A stretch of 58,623 nucleotides of DNA, taken from the NCBI GenBank assembly GCA_029580855.1, contig JAKPQH010000217.1:1-58623 (forward strand). Reading direction: 5' to 3'. This DNA comes from a bacterium. Its GTDB lineage: Bacteria > Methylomirabilota > Methylomirabilia > Methylomirabilales > 2-02-FULL-66-22. Positions within the stretch are counted from its first letter, which is position 1, and each line of letters begins with the position of its first letter. Below, piece after piece: positions 24,243 to 32,942 of the stretch. Made by a program: the position numbers and the translations under genes. The notes under the pieces were generated by a model. The model saw only the letters and a list, made by a program, of their open reading frames with translations. It was not told where the DNA came from and did not search any database.

Positions 24243-25385
24243 ATGAATTTCGAGCTGACCGACGAGCAGCGGATGCTGCGAGAAATGGTCCGCGAGTTTT
24301 CCGAGAAGGAGATCAAGCCGCGGGCCGCGGAGATCGACCGCACCGACGAGTTCCCCTGGGATCTCTGGAAACGCATGGCGGAGCTGGGTCTTCTGTCCAT
24401 GGCGGTGCCGCCGGAGTACGGCGGCTCGGGGATGGATACCGTGAGCTGGGCCATCGCGCAGGAGGAGATGGCGCGCGCCTCGGTGGTCGTGGCCGACATC
24501 CAACTCCTCAGCACCCTGATGCAGAAAATGATCCTCCAAAACGGCACCGAAGCCCAGAAGACCAAGTACCTCCCGCCTCTGGGCGCGGGCGAGAAGATCG
24601 CCATCATCGCGCAGACCGAGCCGGGCGCGGGCTCCGACGTCGCCGGAATCCAGACCACGGCCCGGCCCGAGCGGGGCGGCTATGTCCTGAACGGGACCAA
24701 GCGCTTTCTGACCTGCGCCATGCTTGCGGATCTCGCCATCGTGGTGGCCACCGTGGACAAGAGCCGGGCCCACAAGGGGGTCACCCTGTTCCTCGTGGAG
24801 AAGGGCACTCCGGGCTTCTCCACGGGCTCCAAAGAGCACCTCATGGGGGTCCGGGGCATGGCGACCGGCGAGGTCGTCTTCGACAACTGCTGGGTGCCCG
24901 AGGAGAATCTCCTGGGCGGCGAAGGGGAAGGCTTCAAGCGCGCCATGATGTCGCTGGACACGGGCCGCATCGGGATCGGCTGCCAGGCCGTGGGGCTGGC
25001 GCAAGCCGCCATGGAGGAGGCCGTGCGCTACGCCAAGCAGCGGACGGCGTTCGGCGGTCCCATCGCGAATCTGCAAGCCGTTCAATTCATGCTGGCGGAC
25101 ATGTCGGTGGGGATCGAGGCCGCCCGGCTCCGCCTGCGGCATACCGCGTGGCTGAAGGATCAGGGGCGCGCGATCATCCGCGAGGCGGCCGAAGCCAAGC
25201 TCTTGGCGTCGGACGTCGCGGTCAAGGTGACGGCGGACGCCCTCCAGATCCACGGGGCCTACGGGTACAGCACCGATTTCCCCATCGAGCGGATGTACCG
25301 CGAGGCCAAGGTCTATCAGATCTGGGAGGGGACAAGCGAAATCCAGCGGCTGGTGATTGCGCGACAGCTGCTCAAGGAGTACTGA
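24243..25385 (+). CDS. Acyl-CoA dehydrogenase
   Basis: This 380-residue FAD enzyme is full length for short/branched-chain acyl-CoA dehydrogenases. It has AQTEPGAGSDVAGIQTTA (FAD/substrate loop), GTKRFLTCA, RTAFGGPIANLQAVQF and the C-terminal catalytic Glu362 in IWEGTSEIQR. It oxidises an acyl-CoA to the 2-enoyl-CoA in the cytoplasm and passes electrons to ETF. The ATG at 24243 follows AAAGGAGACAGGG. Confidence 0.95.
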   Translation: MNFELTDEQRMLREMVREFSEKEIKPRAAEIDRTDEFPWDLWKRMAELGLLSMAVPPEYGGSGMDTVSWAIAQEEMARASVVVADIQLLSTLMQKMILQNGTEAQKTKYLPPLGAGEKIAIIAQTEPGAGSDVAGIQTTARPERGGYVLNGTKRFLTCAMLADLAIVVATVDKSRAHKGVTLFLVEKGTPGFSTGSKEHLMGVRGMATGEVVFDNCWVPEENLLGGEGEGFKRAMMSLDTGRIGIGCQAVGLAQAAMEEAVRYAKQRTAFGGPIANLQAVQFMLADMSVGIEAARLRLRHTAWLKDQGRAIIREAAEAKLLASDVAVKVTADALQIHGAYGYSTDFPIERMYREAKVYQIWEGTSEIQRLVIARQLLKEY

Positions 25386-25563
25386 GAGGGGCACGAGCCA
25401 CGCGCCGCGGTGGAACGGCCGAGCGCGGGGACGATGGGCGGGTCGGCAACCGACGAGGCGGGGGCATGTTCCCGTCCGCCGCAACCCGTTGTGCGTGACG
25501 TGAGCGGCGGACGGGGCCGCCGATGCGCTCGCTGGAGTGCGCGGCCACGGCACGGGGGGCGTC

Positions 25564-26310
25564 ATGCAATTTGCGGGGAAGGTCGGGTTGGTGACCGGCG
25601 GGGGGTCGGGGATCGGCAGGGCGACGGCGGTGCTCCTGGCGAAGCGGGGCGGCGCGGTGGTCGTTGCCGACGTCAATCTGGCGGCCGGCGCGGCGACGGC
25701 GGGCGACATTCGCAACGCGGGCGGCCGGGCGGAGGCCGTGGGATGCGACGTGACGCGCTGGGAGCAGGTCCAAGCCGCCATGGATCACACGGTGAAGACC
25801 CTTGGCGGACTTGATGTCGTGGTCAATTGTGCCGGAACCATGAAAGGGCATCTCCTGGAGGAGACGCCGGAGGCCGAGTGGAGGGAAATGCTGGACGTGA
25901 ACCTCACCGGGGCCTTTCTGGTCACCAAGGCGGCGTTGAGGACGCTGCGCGAACGCGGCGGCGGCGCCGTGGTGCACATCGCGTCCCGCATGGCCATCCG
26001 CGTGAAGGAGGGGCACGGGGCCTATGCCGCGGCCAAGGCCGGCATCCTGCAACTCACCCAAATGGCCGCGCTGGAAGGGGCGCCCCACCGGATCCGGGTC
26101 AACTGCGTCTGCCCCGGAATCGTGGACTCGCCGATGACGCGAGGCGCCTACGGCCAGGAGGCCTTCGACGGCTGGAGCAGAATCTGCCCGCTCGGCCGCG
26201 CGGCCACGCCCGACGACGTCGCCAAGGCCATGCTGTTTCTGGCGTCGGATGAGGCGGCGTTTATCACCGGCGTGAACTTGGCTGTGGACGGGGGCCGGAC
26301 GATCCTTTGA
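25564..26310 (+). CDS. SDR-family oxidoreductase
   Basis: This 248-residue classical short-chain dehydrogenase has the TGGGSGIG cofactor motif (11-18), NCAG (88-91) and the catalytic set Ser141, Tyr154, Lys158 (YAAAK). The C-terminus (FITGVNLAVDGGRT) is typical. The first acidic residue after strand 2 (ADVN) favours NAD. The substrate is unknown; it leads the Gfo/Idh-TRAP locus and may oxidise the imported hydroxy compound. Confidence 0.9.
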   Translation: MQFAGKVGLVTGGGSGIGRATAVLLAKRGGAVVVADVNLAAGAATAGDIRNAGGRAEAVGCDVTRWEQVQAAMDHTVKTLGGLDVVVNCAGTMKGHLLEETPEAEWREMLDVNLTGAFLVTKAALRTLRERGGGAVVHIASRMAIRVKEGHGAYAAAKAGILQLTQMAALEGAPHRIRVNCVCPGIVDSPMTRGAYGQEAFDGWSRICPLGRAATPDDVAKAMLFLASDEAAFITGVNLAVDGGRTIL

Positions 26311-26407
26311 CTCGCAAGGCGGGCGCCGATGTCTTCGACACGCCCGGTCGTTCCTGGTCCGGCTACGCGGTCTGTCGGGACAACAACACGGCGGTGTCGA
26401 GAACCCC

Positions 26408-27433
26408 ATGGCGAAACTTCGCGGTGGAGTGTTCGGCTGCGGGATGATCTCGGAGTTCCACCTCCGGGGCTGGCGGCGGATTCCCGAAGTTGAGATCGCC
26501 GCCCTCGCGAATCGCACGCCGGCGCGGGCCCAGGCGCGGCGGGATCAATTCTTTCCGGAGGCGACGCTCTATCCCGATCTGGAGGCCATGCTGCGGGGCG
26601 CGCGCCTCGACTTTGTCGACATCCTCACGGTGCCGTGGCTCCACCGCGAGCACTGCTTGACCGCCAAGGCCGCGAACGTCCACGTCATCTGTCAGAAGCC
26701 GCTCTGCGACTCGCTGGACGACGCGCGGGAGCTGGTGGCCGCCATAGACGGTTATCCGAAGCTCTTCGCGGTCCACGAGAATCATCCCTACCGACCGTGG
26801 TTTCGCACGGTGGCGTCGCTGCTCCGCGAGGGGCGCCTCGGCACGCCGCGACTGCTGCGGCTGTCGCAGTACGACGCCAAGGAGCCGCCCGAGGTCTACA
26901 AGCTGAAGACGCGGTGGGGCGTGCTGCTCGAATACGGAACGCACCTCGTGGATATGGTGTGCACGCTCCTTGGCACGCCGCCGCGGGTCTACGCGCGGCT
27001 CCACCGGTACCACCCCCGGGTGCACGGCGAGAATCTCGCGCTGGTGATCTTTGAATACCCGGAAACTACGGCGGTCATCGACATCGGCTGGAAGCCGGGC
27101 GGCCTGGCCCACGGGGCCTTTCTGCTGGAAGCGGACCGGGGAAGCGTCCTGTACGAGGGGTCCATGGCCCGTGGTATGTCGGCCCGGTTTCGCGTGACGC
27201 AAGGAGAGACGGTCGTGATGGACGAGACGCGCTCGCCCTACGACGACTACATAGAGAGCTTCTATCTGTTCGAGCGCGAGTGCGTGGACTGCATGCTGAC
27301 CGGCCGGCCGGTGACGCAGTCGGGGGCGCGGAACTTCCAGACACTCGCGGCGACCTTTGCCGCGTACGCGGCGGCGGAGTCGGGCCGACCCGTCGCGATC
27401 GCCCCGTTCCTCGCCGGCGGGCACGCCGGGTAG
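26408..27433 (+). CDS. Gfo/Idh/MocA-family oxidoreductase
   Basis: This 341-residue protein has a Rossmann start (GGVFGCGMISEFHLRGW), a variant of the EKP motif reading CQKPLC (Gln96-Lys97-Pro98), and the HLVDM segment with the catalytic-region His. The family oxidises sugars, inositols and derivatives with NAD(P). The Gln in place of the usual Glu in EKP is unusual but seen in some subfamilies. It is followed after 60 bases by a TRAP transporter that may import its substrate. Confidence 0.88.
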   Translation: MAKLRGGVFGCGMISEFHLRGWRRIPEVEIAALANRTPARAQARRDQFFPEATLYPDLEAMLRGARLDFVDILTVPWLHREHCLTAKAANVHVICQKPLCDSLDDARELVAAIDGYPKLFAVHENHPYRPWFRTVASLLREGRLGTPRLLRLSQYDAKEPPEVYKLKTRWGVLLEYGTHLVDMVCTLLGTPPRVYARLHRYHPRVHGENLALVIFEYPETTAVIDIGWKPGGLAHGAFLLEADRGSVLYEGSMARGMSARFRVTQGETVVMDETRSPYDDYIESFYLFERECVDCMLTGRPVTQSGARNFQTLAATFAAYAAAESGRPVAIAPFLAGGHAG

Positions 27434-27493
27434 GGGTTCCGCTTTGCTCGGCGCGCCGGGGATGCCTCTGCCGCCGGGAGAGGAATCGTCGCG

Positions 27494-27976
27494 ATGACGG
27501 CACCGCTACGAGTTCTGGACTGGCTCTGCGACATCTCGTCGCTCATCATTCTTTACATCACCGTCGCGGTGATCTTCGTCCAGGTGATCTGCCGCTACGT
27601 GCTCCAGGTCGCGCTTCCCTGGACCGAGGAGTTCGCTCGGTTCGCCTTTCTCTGGTTGATCCTCCTGGCGAACGCCTTGGCCGAGCGTCACAACGAGCAT
27701 TTCCGGGTGACCTACTTCGTGGGGCAGGCGCCCCGGTCGGTGCGCTACCTGTTCTGGGCTGCGGGCGAGATCCTGATCTTCGTCTTCTTTATCTGGCTGC
27801 TCACGGACAGCCTGCGGTTCGTCAATATGGGGAAGCGGATGATCTCGCCCGTGATGCAGGTTCGCCTCGACGGGGTCTACTGGGGGCTCCCCGTCGCTAT
27901 CGGCTTCAGTCTGTTGAACCGGGGTCGCAACATCGTCACGACGCTCCGTCAGCGACCCGACAACCCCTTCGCCTGA
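27494..27976 (+). CDS. TRAP transporter small permease (DctQ)
   Basis: This 160-residue protein has four membrane helices and the DctQ signature (YVLQVALPWTEEFARFAF followed by LANALAERHNEHF). It forms the membrane complex with the large permease 18 bases downstream. The ATG at 27494 follows GGGAGAGGAATCG. Confidence 0.9.
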   Translation: MTAPLRVLDWLCDISSLIILYITVAVIFVQVICRYVLQVALPWTEEFARFAFLWLILLANALAERHNEHFRVTYFVGQAPRSVRYLFWAAGEILIFVFFIWLLTDSLRFVNMGKRMISPVMQVRLDGVYWGLPVAIGFSLLNRGRNIVTTLRQRPDNPFA

Positions 27977-27994
27977 ACGCCGGAGGAGTCGTCC

Positions 27995-29287
27995 ATGGTA
28001 AGCGGCGCCATCTTGCTTCTGCTGTTCCTGATCCTGATGTTCATGGGGATCCCGGTGGCGCATTCCATGATCATCACCGGCTATATCACCCTCAAGTTCA
28101 TGCACCCCGAAGTGCCGACGATCATCGTGGCACAGCGCCTCTTCGGGGGGATGGACAACTACATCCTGCTCTGCATCCCCTTCTTCATCCTGGCGGGAGA
28201 CCTGATGTCCATGACGACGCTCTTCGACCGCCTGATCCGGGTCGCCAACGCCCTGGTGGGCCACATCAGGGGGGCGCTCTCGCACATCACGGTCATGGTC
28301 GCCATGTTCTTCGCCGGGATCACGGGGGCCGCCGTGGCGGATACCTCTGCGGTGGGCACGGTGCTGATCCCGGCCATGATCAAACAGGGCTACAGCCGGG
28401 CGTATGCGACCGCCGTCACCGTCGTCGCCTCGACGATCGGCGTCATCATCCCGCCCAGCAATCTCATGGTCGTGGCGGCGTTGGTCTCCTCCTCGTCCGT
28501 GGCCGCCCTCCTCCTGGGCGGGGTCATTCCCGGCGTGTTGGCGGGGCTCGCGCTCCTCGTCGTCAGCATCTACTACGGCATCCGGTACAATTTCCCAAAG
28601 GAGCCCAAGCTGACCTGGGGCGGGCGACTGAAAGCCCTGTGGTACGGCATCCCGGCCATGGGCATTCCCGTGGTTCTGATGGGCGGGATCCTCTCCGGCA
28701 TCGTCACCCCGACCGAAGCGGCGAACATCTCGATTCTCTACGCTCTCATCGTGGGGCCCATCCTGATGCGCGGATTTCCGCCGCTCACGGACATCTACAA
28801 AAGCTCGGTCAGCGTCTGCACGCGCACCTCCACGGTCATGTTCGCCGTGGGCGCCTCGGTGATTTTCGGCTGGATCCTGGCCATCGCCCAGGTCCCCGAC
28901 GCCATCGCCGCGTTTATCACGACCTACACCTCCAGCAAGATCATCATCATCGCGGGCATGCTCGTCACCTACCTGGCCATCGGAACGTTCCTGGACGCCA
29001 TCCCGATCATCCTCATCTTCACGCCGATCTTCCTGCCGCTGGCCGAACAGCTTGGAATACCCGTGGTGGCCTTTATGGTGACGATGGTCTTCGCGGCCGC
29101 CATGGGCCTGGCGAGTCCCCCCTGTGGCTCGTGTCTCTGGGTGGGTGCGGCCATCGGAGATATCCAGGTGGAGCGGTTCACGTGGGAGCTCATGCCGTTC
29201 CTGGCAGCCATGACGGTGATCCTGATCCTGATCGCGTACGTTCCGGAGGTTGTCACCTGGTTGCCGGAGTGGTTGCTCGGGAAATGA
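27995..29287 (+). CDS. TRAP transporter large permease (DctM)
   Basis: This 430-residue protein has about twelve hydrophobic segments and DctM hallmarks: LFGGMDNYILLCIPFFILAG, GAAVADTSAVGTVLIPAM, IPPSNLMVV, and the C-terminal FLPLAEQLGIP. It carries out sodium- or proton-coupled uptake of an organic acid delivered by DctP. The remnant at 2712-2849 is the tail of a relative. Confidence 0.94.
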   Translation: MVSGAILLLLFLILMFMGIPVAHSMIITGYITLKFMHPEVPTIIVAQRLFGGMDNYILLCIPFFILAGDLMSMTTLFDRLIRVANALVGHIRGALSHITVMVAMFFAGITGAAVADTSAVGTVLIPAMIKQGYSRAYATAVTVVASTIGVIIPPSNLMVVAALVSSSSVAALLLGGVIPGVLAGLALLVVSIYYGIRYNFPKEPKLTWGGRLKALWYGIPAMGIPVVLMGGILSGIVTPTEAANISILYALIVGPILMRGFPPLTDIYKSSVSVCTRTSTVMFAVGASVIFGWILAIAQVPDAIAAFITTYTSSKIIIIAGMLVTYLAIGTFLDAIPIILIFTPIFLPLAEQLGIPVVAFMVTMVFAAAMGLASPPCGSCLWVGAAIGDIQVERFTWELMPFLAAMTVILILIAYVPEVVTWLPEWLLGK

Positions 29288-29392
29288 GAGGGGGTGGTTA
29301 CCGCTGCAGCGAAGAATGTGGATCGTGAGCCGGGCGAACCGAGCCCCGCGACGCGTGTGTTGACGGCGGCGGAACAGGAGGAGGACGTACCC

Positions 29393-30397
29393 ATGAGTCG
29401 AAAGGCGATCGTTTGGTTCGGATTCGGCGCCGCCCTCCTGGCGGCGGTCGGGCTCGTGGCGGCAGTTCCGATCGCCCAGGCGGGCCAGATCGCGCTGAAG
29501 CTGGCGACAAGCCAACCGCCGAAGGGCGGGTTCCTGGGCGAGACGCCAAAGATCTTCGCCGACGAGGTCGAGAAGGCCACCAAGGGCCAGGTCAAGGTGC
29601 AGATCTTCCATTCCGGCACGCTGAGCTCCAACGAGGCGGAGCTGTTCCAGATGGCCCAGAGCGGCGCGGTGGATTTCGCCATCGGGGCCACCACCTACAT
29701 CCTGGGGTGGGCGCCGCAGGCCAAGGTGTTCGACCTTCCGTACCTGTTCGAGGGCGCTCCGCACTTCAAGAAAGTGGTGCAGGGCAAGGTCGGCGAGGTC
29801 ATCGCCAAGCAGGTCGAGGACGACGGGGTGTACCTCATCACCTACATCCTGCCGGGCGTGCGCTCGATCTTCACCACCAAGCGCCCGATCGAGAAACTGG
29901 AGGACGCCAGGGGGCTGAAGATCCGCAGCATGCAGAGCCCGGTGTACATCGACATGTTCAAGAACATGGGGATGCTGCCGACCCCGATGCCCTCCTCGGA
30001 GCTGTACACCTCGCTCCAGACCGGTGTGGTGGACGCGGGCGAGAACGACCCGGCCAGCGTTGTCTCGTGGGGCTGGGTGGACGTGATCAAGTACTACTCG
30101 CTGAACGAGCACTCCATCTCCTGTAACGTGATGATGATGAACAAGAAAAAGATGGACAGCCTGCCCGCCGATGTGCAGAAAGCCATCCGGGCGGCCGGCA
30201 AAACGGCGGAGAACTACCAGCTCGACTACATCCAGAAGGCCCTGGCCGAAAATCTCGACAAGATCAAGGCCAAGGGTGTGAAGGTGAACGTCATTGCCGA
30301 CAAGAGGCCGTTCCAGGACGCGGTGAAGGATATCATCGCCAAATACGAGCCCGAGATCGGGAAGGACCTCATCCAGGCGGTGCGCGACGCGAAGTAG
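29393..30397 (+). CDS. TRAP transporter substrate-binding protein (DctP)
   Basis: This 334-residue exported protein starts at ATG 29393 after AGGAGGAGGACG. It has a signal peptide cut after PIAQA, then LKLATSQPPKGG, VQIFHSGTLSSNEAEL, the DLPYLF motif, LEDARGLKIRSMQSP with the carboxylate-binding Arg, and MGMLPTPMPSSELYTSLQTGVVD. The ligand is an organic acid; SDR, Gfo/Idh and hydroxyacid dehydrogenase neighbours suggest a sugar acid or hydroxyacid. The order Q-M-P with P last is less common than P-Q-M. Confidence 0.93.
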   Translation: MSRKAIVWFGFGAALLAAVGLVAAVPIAQAGQIALKLATSQPPKGGFLGETPKIFADEVEKATKGQVKVQIFHSGTLSSNEAELFQMAQSGAVDFAIGATTYILGWAPQAKVFDLPYLFEGAPHFKKVVQGKVGEVIAKQVEDDGVYLITYILPGVRSIFTTKRPIEKLEDARGLKIRSMQSPVYIDMFKNMGMLPTPMPSSELYTSLQTGVVDAGENDPASVVSWGWVDVIKYYSLNEHSISCNVMMMNKKKMDSLPADVQKAIRAAGKTAENYQLDYIQKALAENLDKIKAKGVKVNVIADKRPFQDAVKDIIAKYEPEIGKDLIQAVRDAK

Positions 30398-30647
30398 GGA
30401 CGGCGGCGGCCGGGAGCGGGGTCGGGTGCCGTGGCGATCCGCGCAGGGGCCCGGTCGCCCGTGCGCCGCCGGCAGGGGCCTGACCGCGCGATTCGGAGGG
30501 TGAGGCGGATTCGCCTTGACGCGCTTCTGCGGGATATGGTTTGCTCCACCGGTGAAGCGGCGACCCCGAGAGGATGGAACGGACTCCAGCGGTCACCAGC
30601 CGTACTGGCGACAATCGCCGACAACTTCCGGCGCAAAGGAGCGCAAG

Positions 30648-31550
30648 ATGCCGAACACCACGTTGGGATTCCTGGGGTTGGGGGTCATGGGCAGGCCCAT
30701 GGCCCGCAACCTGGTGAAAGCCGGTTATCCGGTCGTCGGGTTCGATACGGATGCGCGGCGGCTGGGGAAGTTCGCCGCCGAGGGCGGGAAGCCTGCCATG
30801 TCGGTCCCGGAGGCGGCGCGAGGCGCCGAGGTGGTGTTGCTCTCCTTGCCGACGGGCGACGTGGTGCGCGAGGTCGTCCTGGGTGCCTCGGGCCTCTTGG
30901 CGGTCATGAAGGCGGGAACGGTCATCGTCGATCTCAGCACGACCGAGCCGCAGGTGGCGCAGGACTGCGCCGGGGCGGCGACGGCCCACGGCCTCGTTTT
31001 TCTGGACGGACCGGTAAGCGGAGGCGAACAGGGGGCCATCGACGCCGCGCTCTCGATCATGGTGGGAGGGGATGCGGCGACGTTCGCTCGCGTCAAGCCC
31101 ATCCTGGCGTGTCTGGGCAAGTCGGTCGTGCACATGGGCGGGAGCGGGATGGGGCAGGCGACGAAGCTCATCAACAACATGATCGTGGCCGCGAACTTCG
31201 CCGCCGTGTGCGAGGCGTGGGGCCTGGCGGCGAAGGTCGGCCTCGATCCGGCGACCTTGCACGACGCGATCAAAGGCGGCTGGGCGGGATCGCGGGTGAT
31301 GGAGGAGACGGTTCCGCGGCTGCTCGAGCGCAACTTTGTTCCCGGGGGCACCGTGGATATCATGACGAAGGACGTGGGATACGCCCTGAACATGGCGCGG
31401 ACGGCCAATGTGCCGGTGCCGGTCACGGCGCTGGCGCATGAGCTCTTCCGCATGGCCAAGGCGCAAGGGCTGGGCCCGCAGGCGCAGCCGGTCCTGATCC
31501 GGCTCTGGGAGCAGTGGCTGGGGATCACGGTCGGCGGGGGGAAGAGTTAG
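30648..31550 (+). CDS. NAD(P)-dependent hydroxyacid dehydrogenase (3-hydroxyisobutyrate dehydrogenase family)
   Basis: These 300 residues have GLGVMG (10-15), DLSTTEP (95-101), GPVSGG (121-126) and the catalytic Lys173 with Asn177 (TKLINNMIV). It is closest in pattern to tartronate semialdehyde reductase (GarR/GlxR) and 3-hydroxyisobutyrate dehydrogenases. The ATG follows CAAAGGAGCGCAAG. It is a paralogue of the gene at 1316-2209. It lies 250 bases after dctP, with no clear terminator between, and may belong to the same catabolic locus. Confidence 0.9.
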   Translation: MPNTTLGFLGLGVMGRPMARNLVKAGYPVVGFDTDARRLGKFAAEGGKPAMSVPEAARGAEVVLLSLPTGDVVREVVLGASGLLAVMKAGTVIVDLSTTEPQVAQDCAGAATAHGLVFLDGPVSGGEQGAIDAALSIMVGGDAATFARVKPILACLGKSVVHMGGSGMGQATKLINNMIVAANFAAVCEAWGLAAKVGLDPATLHDAIKGGWAGSRVMEETVPRLLERNFVPGGTVDIMTKDVGYALNMARTANVPVPVTALAHELFRMAKAQGLGPQAQPVLIRLWEQWLGITVGGGKS

Positions 31551-31567
31551 CCGCCGGAAACACCACC

Positions 31568-31682
31568 GCAGTTTTCGCAGATGACACAGATTGGCGCTGG
31601 ATTTATTCCCCGTGAAATCTGCGCAATCTGCGCCCACCCGCCTGCTTTCAGCGGGCAGGTAATCTGCGGACCCATCGGGGAA
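31568..31682. repeat. Composite short repeat (ATCTGCGCA units plus hairpin)
   Basis: ATCTGCGCA-type units occur near 31617 and 31625 and again as AATCTGCGG near 31671; relatives (CGCAGATGACACAGATT) lie at 31576. CCCGC/GCGGG (31637-31655) forms a small hairpin. Such dispersed elements are common between genes in many genomes. It ends right before the regulator gene. Confidence 0.4.
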
Positions 31683-31686
31683 ATCG

Positions 31687-31968
31687 GTGGAACAGACACG
31701 ACGGCAGGAAATTCGCGCACTGCTGTGCGAGCGCTACTGGACGCTGGACGAGCTGGCCACGCGTTATCTGTTGCCCAGACGGGTGATCGTCAACGACCTG
31801 GAGCACATCGCACGATCGGTGGCACCGCGCCAGCGGCTCACGATTCTCGCTCCGGTGTGCGGGGCGTGCGGCTTTCGCTTCAAGGATCGAACGCGCTTCT
31901 CCGACCCGTCGCGGTGCCCGCGGTGCAAGAACGAGCATCTGGGGCCGCAGCGCCTCCGTATCCGGTGA
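31687..31968 (+). CDS. Small HTH plus zinc-ribbon regulator (COG3357-like)
   Basis: These 93 residues have an N-terminal winged-helix half (IRALLCERYWTLDELATRYLL, RRVIVNDLEHI) fused to a zinc ribbon (CGACGFRFKDRTRF, then CPRCKNEHLG). That is the layout of predicted archaeal/bacterial transcription regulators of COG3357. The GTG start at 31687 is supported by homology; the ribosome binding site is weak (GGGGAAA). Targets are unknown. Confidence 0.75.
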   Translation: MEQTRRQEIRALLCERYWTLDELATRYLLPRRVIVNDLEHIARSVAPRQRLTILAPVCGACGFRFKDRTRFSDPSRCPRCKNEHLGPQRLRIR

Positions 31969-31984
31969 CCGGCTGTCGACAACG

Positions 31985-32173
31985 TCAGTTCCGCATGGCG
32001 CGGACCTGGGTTTCGAATTTCGGATCCTGCTCCAGACGGAACTCCTCGCCGCACTTGCTACACCGCCCCACCCAGGTGGCGTCTTCCTGACGTTGCAGGA
32101 CGACGACGCCGCACACCTCCTTGCGAGGAATGCGGTGCAGCGTGATCGCGATGAGTTGGCTTTCGGTGGCCAT
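31985..32173 (-). CDS. Small CxxC protein, 62 residues
   Basis: A short minus-strand frame from ATG 32173 encodes an N-terminal beta-like region (IAITLHRIPRKEVCGVVVLQ) and WVGRCSKCGEEFRLEQ with one CxxC pair. It may bind metal as a dimer or together with Cys21. It ends 16 bases from the end of the convergent COG3357-like gene. Function unknown; moderate support only. Confidence 0.5.
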   Translation of the reverse strand: MATESQLIAITLHRIPRKEVCGVVVLQRQEDATWVGRCSKCGEEFRLEQDPKFETQVRAMRN

Positions 32174-32304
32174 GTGCCGGCATCCTCGGCGCAGGAGCGA
32201 CCCCGCGCCAGCATGTCCAAGAGGATGCCACCAAAGAGGCGTTCAGGTCAAGGGGCGCGGGGCGGACGTGCGAAGATGCGGACACCCGCCCGTCGAGAAG
32301 CGAT

Positions 32305-32715
32305 ATGCGACGCTACGACGCGGTGATCTTTGGCCTGTTCGATACGTCGGTGAACATTCCGTGGGATCGCCTGCCCCTCGTGCGCTTCGACGGGCGGGAG
32401 ATCCGATCCAGGAGCCCGCGGATAGACGCGACGGTCCGGGCGGCGTGTCCCGGCGTATCCGTATCCCGGTTTTGCCGCGCCTTCATCGAGGGCTCGCGTG
32501 AGGCGGAAACGCTCCGCCGGATGCGGATCGGATCGCGCCGGGCCGTGTTCGTGGGGGACACTCCCGAGGCGGGCGTCCTGGGGCCGAAGGGCGTCGGCAT
32601 GGATGTGATCCGGATCCGCCGCGGGAACGCAGCCCTTCCGTCGGGCGCGCTCCCGCCGACGCATGCGGCGGTGCGGTTCGCCGCATTCCGGACCTCCTCT
32701 AAAACGATGGGGTGA
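32305..32715 (+). pseudogene. HAD-family hydrolase with internal deletion and lost nucleophile
   Basis: The N-terminus (RYDAVIFGLFDTSVNIPWDRLPL) and C-terminus (AVFVGDTPEAGVLGPKGVGMDV) are those of a REG-2-like HAD phosphatase, but the middle (cap and motif II/III Lys, roughly 90 residues) is missing at about codon 72. In the DxD motif the nucleophilic Asp is Gly (FGLFDT instead of FDLFDT). Both defects argue for a dead gene. Confidence 0.65.
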
Positions 32716-32942
32716 CTCGGGGTCCTCGACGGTTCCGCGGCCGTTTGCCGGTTCCGCGCGGCGTGCCGAGCCGCGGGATGGCCAAGCGGCCGTGTCGGCG
32801 CAGCGCCGGGTTGTCCAGTGACCCGGTCCCTCCCGGCCTCCCCGTGGCACCCCCGACGTGTGCCGACACTTGCAATTTTCAACTCGTTGTTGTACCCCTA
32901 TCGTCGGCTGGAGGGGACCGGAAACCGGAAAAGGAGGCCGAC

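Noticed and set aside
27506..30112. Very long minus-strand open frame (868 codons) rich in Asp, His, Arg and Gly
   Set aside because: It lies exactly opposite the three TRAP genes, has the repetitive charged composition of an antisense shadow in GC-rich DNA, and shows no domain.
30517..30540. Possible promoter TTGACG...TATGGT before the second hydroxyacid dehydrogenase
   Set aside because: The spacing between the boxes is 13 bases, too short for a normal sigma-70 promoter.
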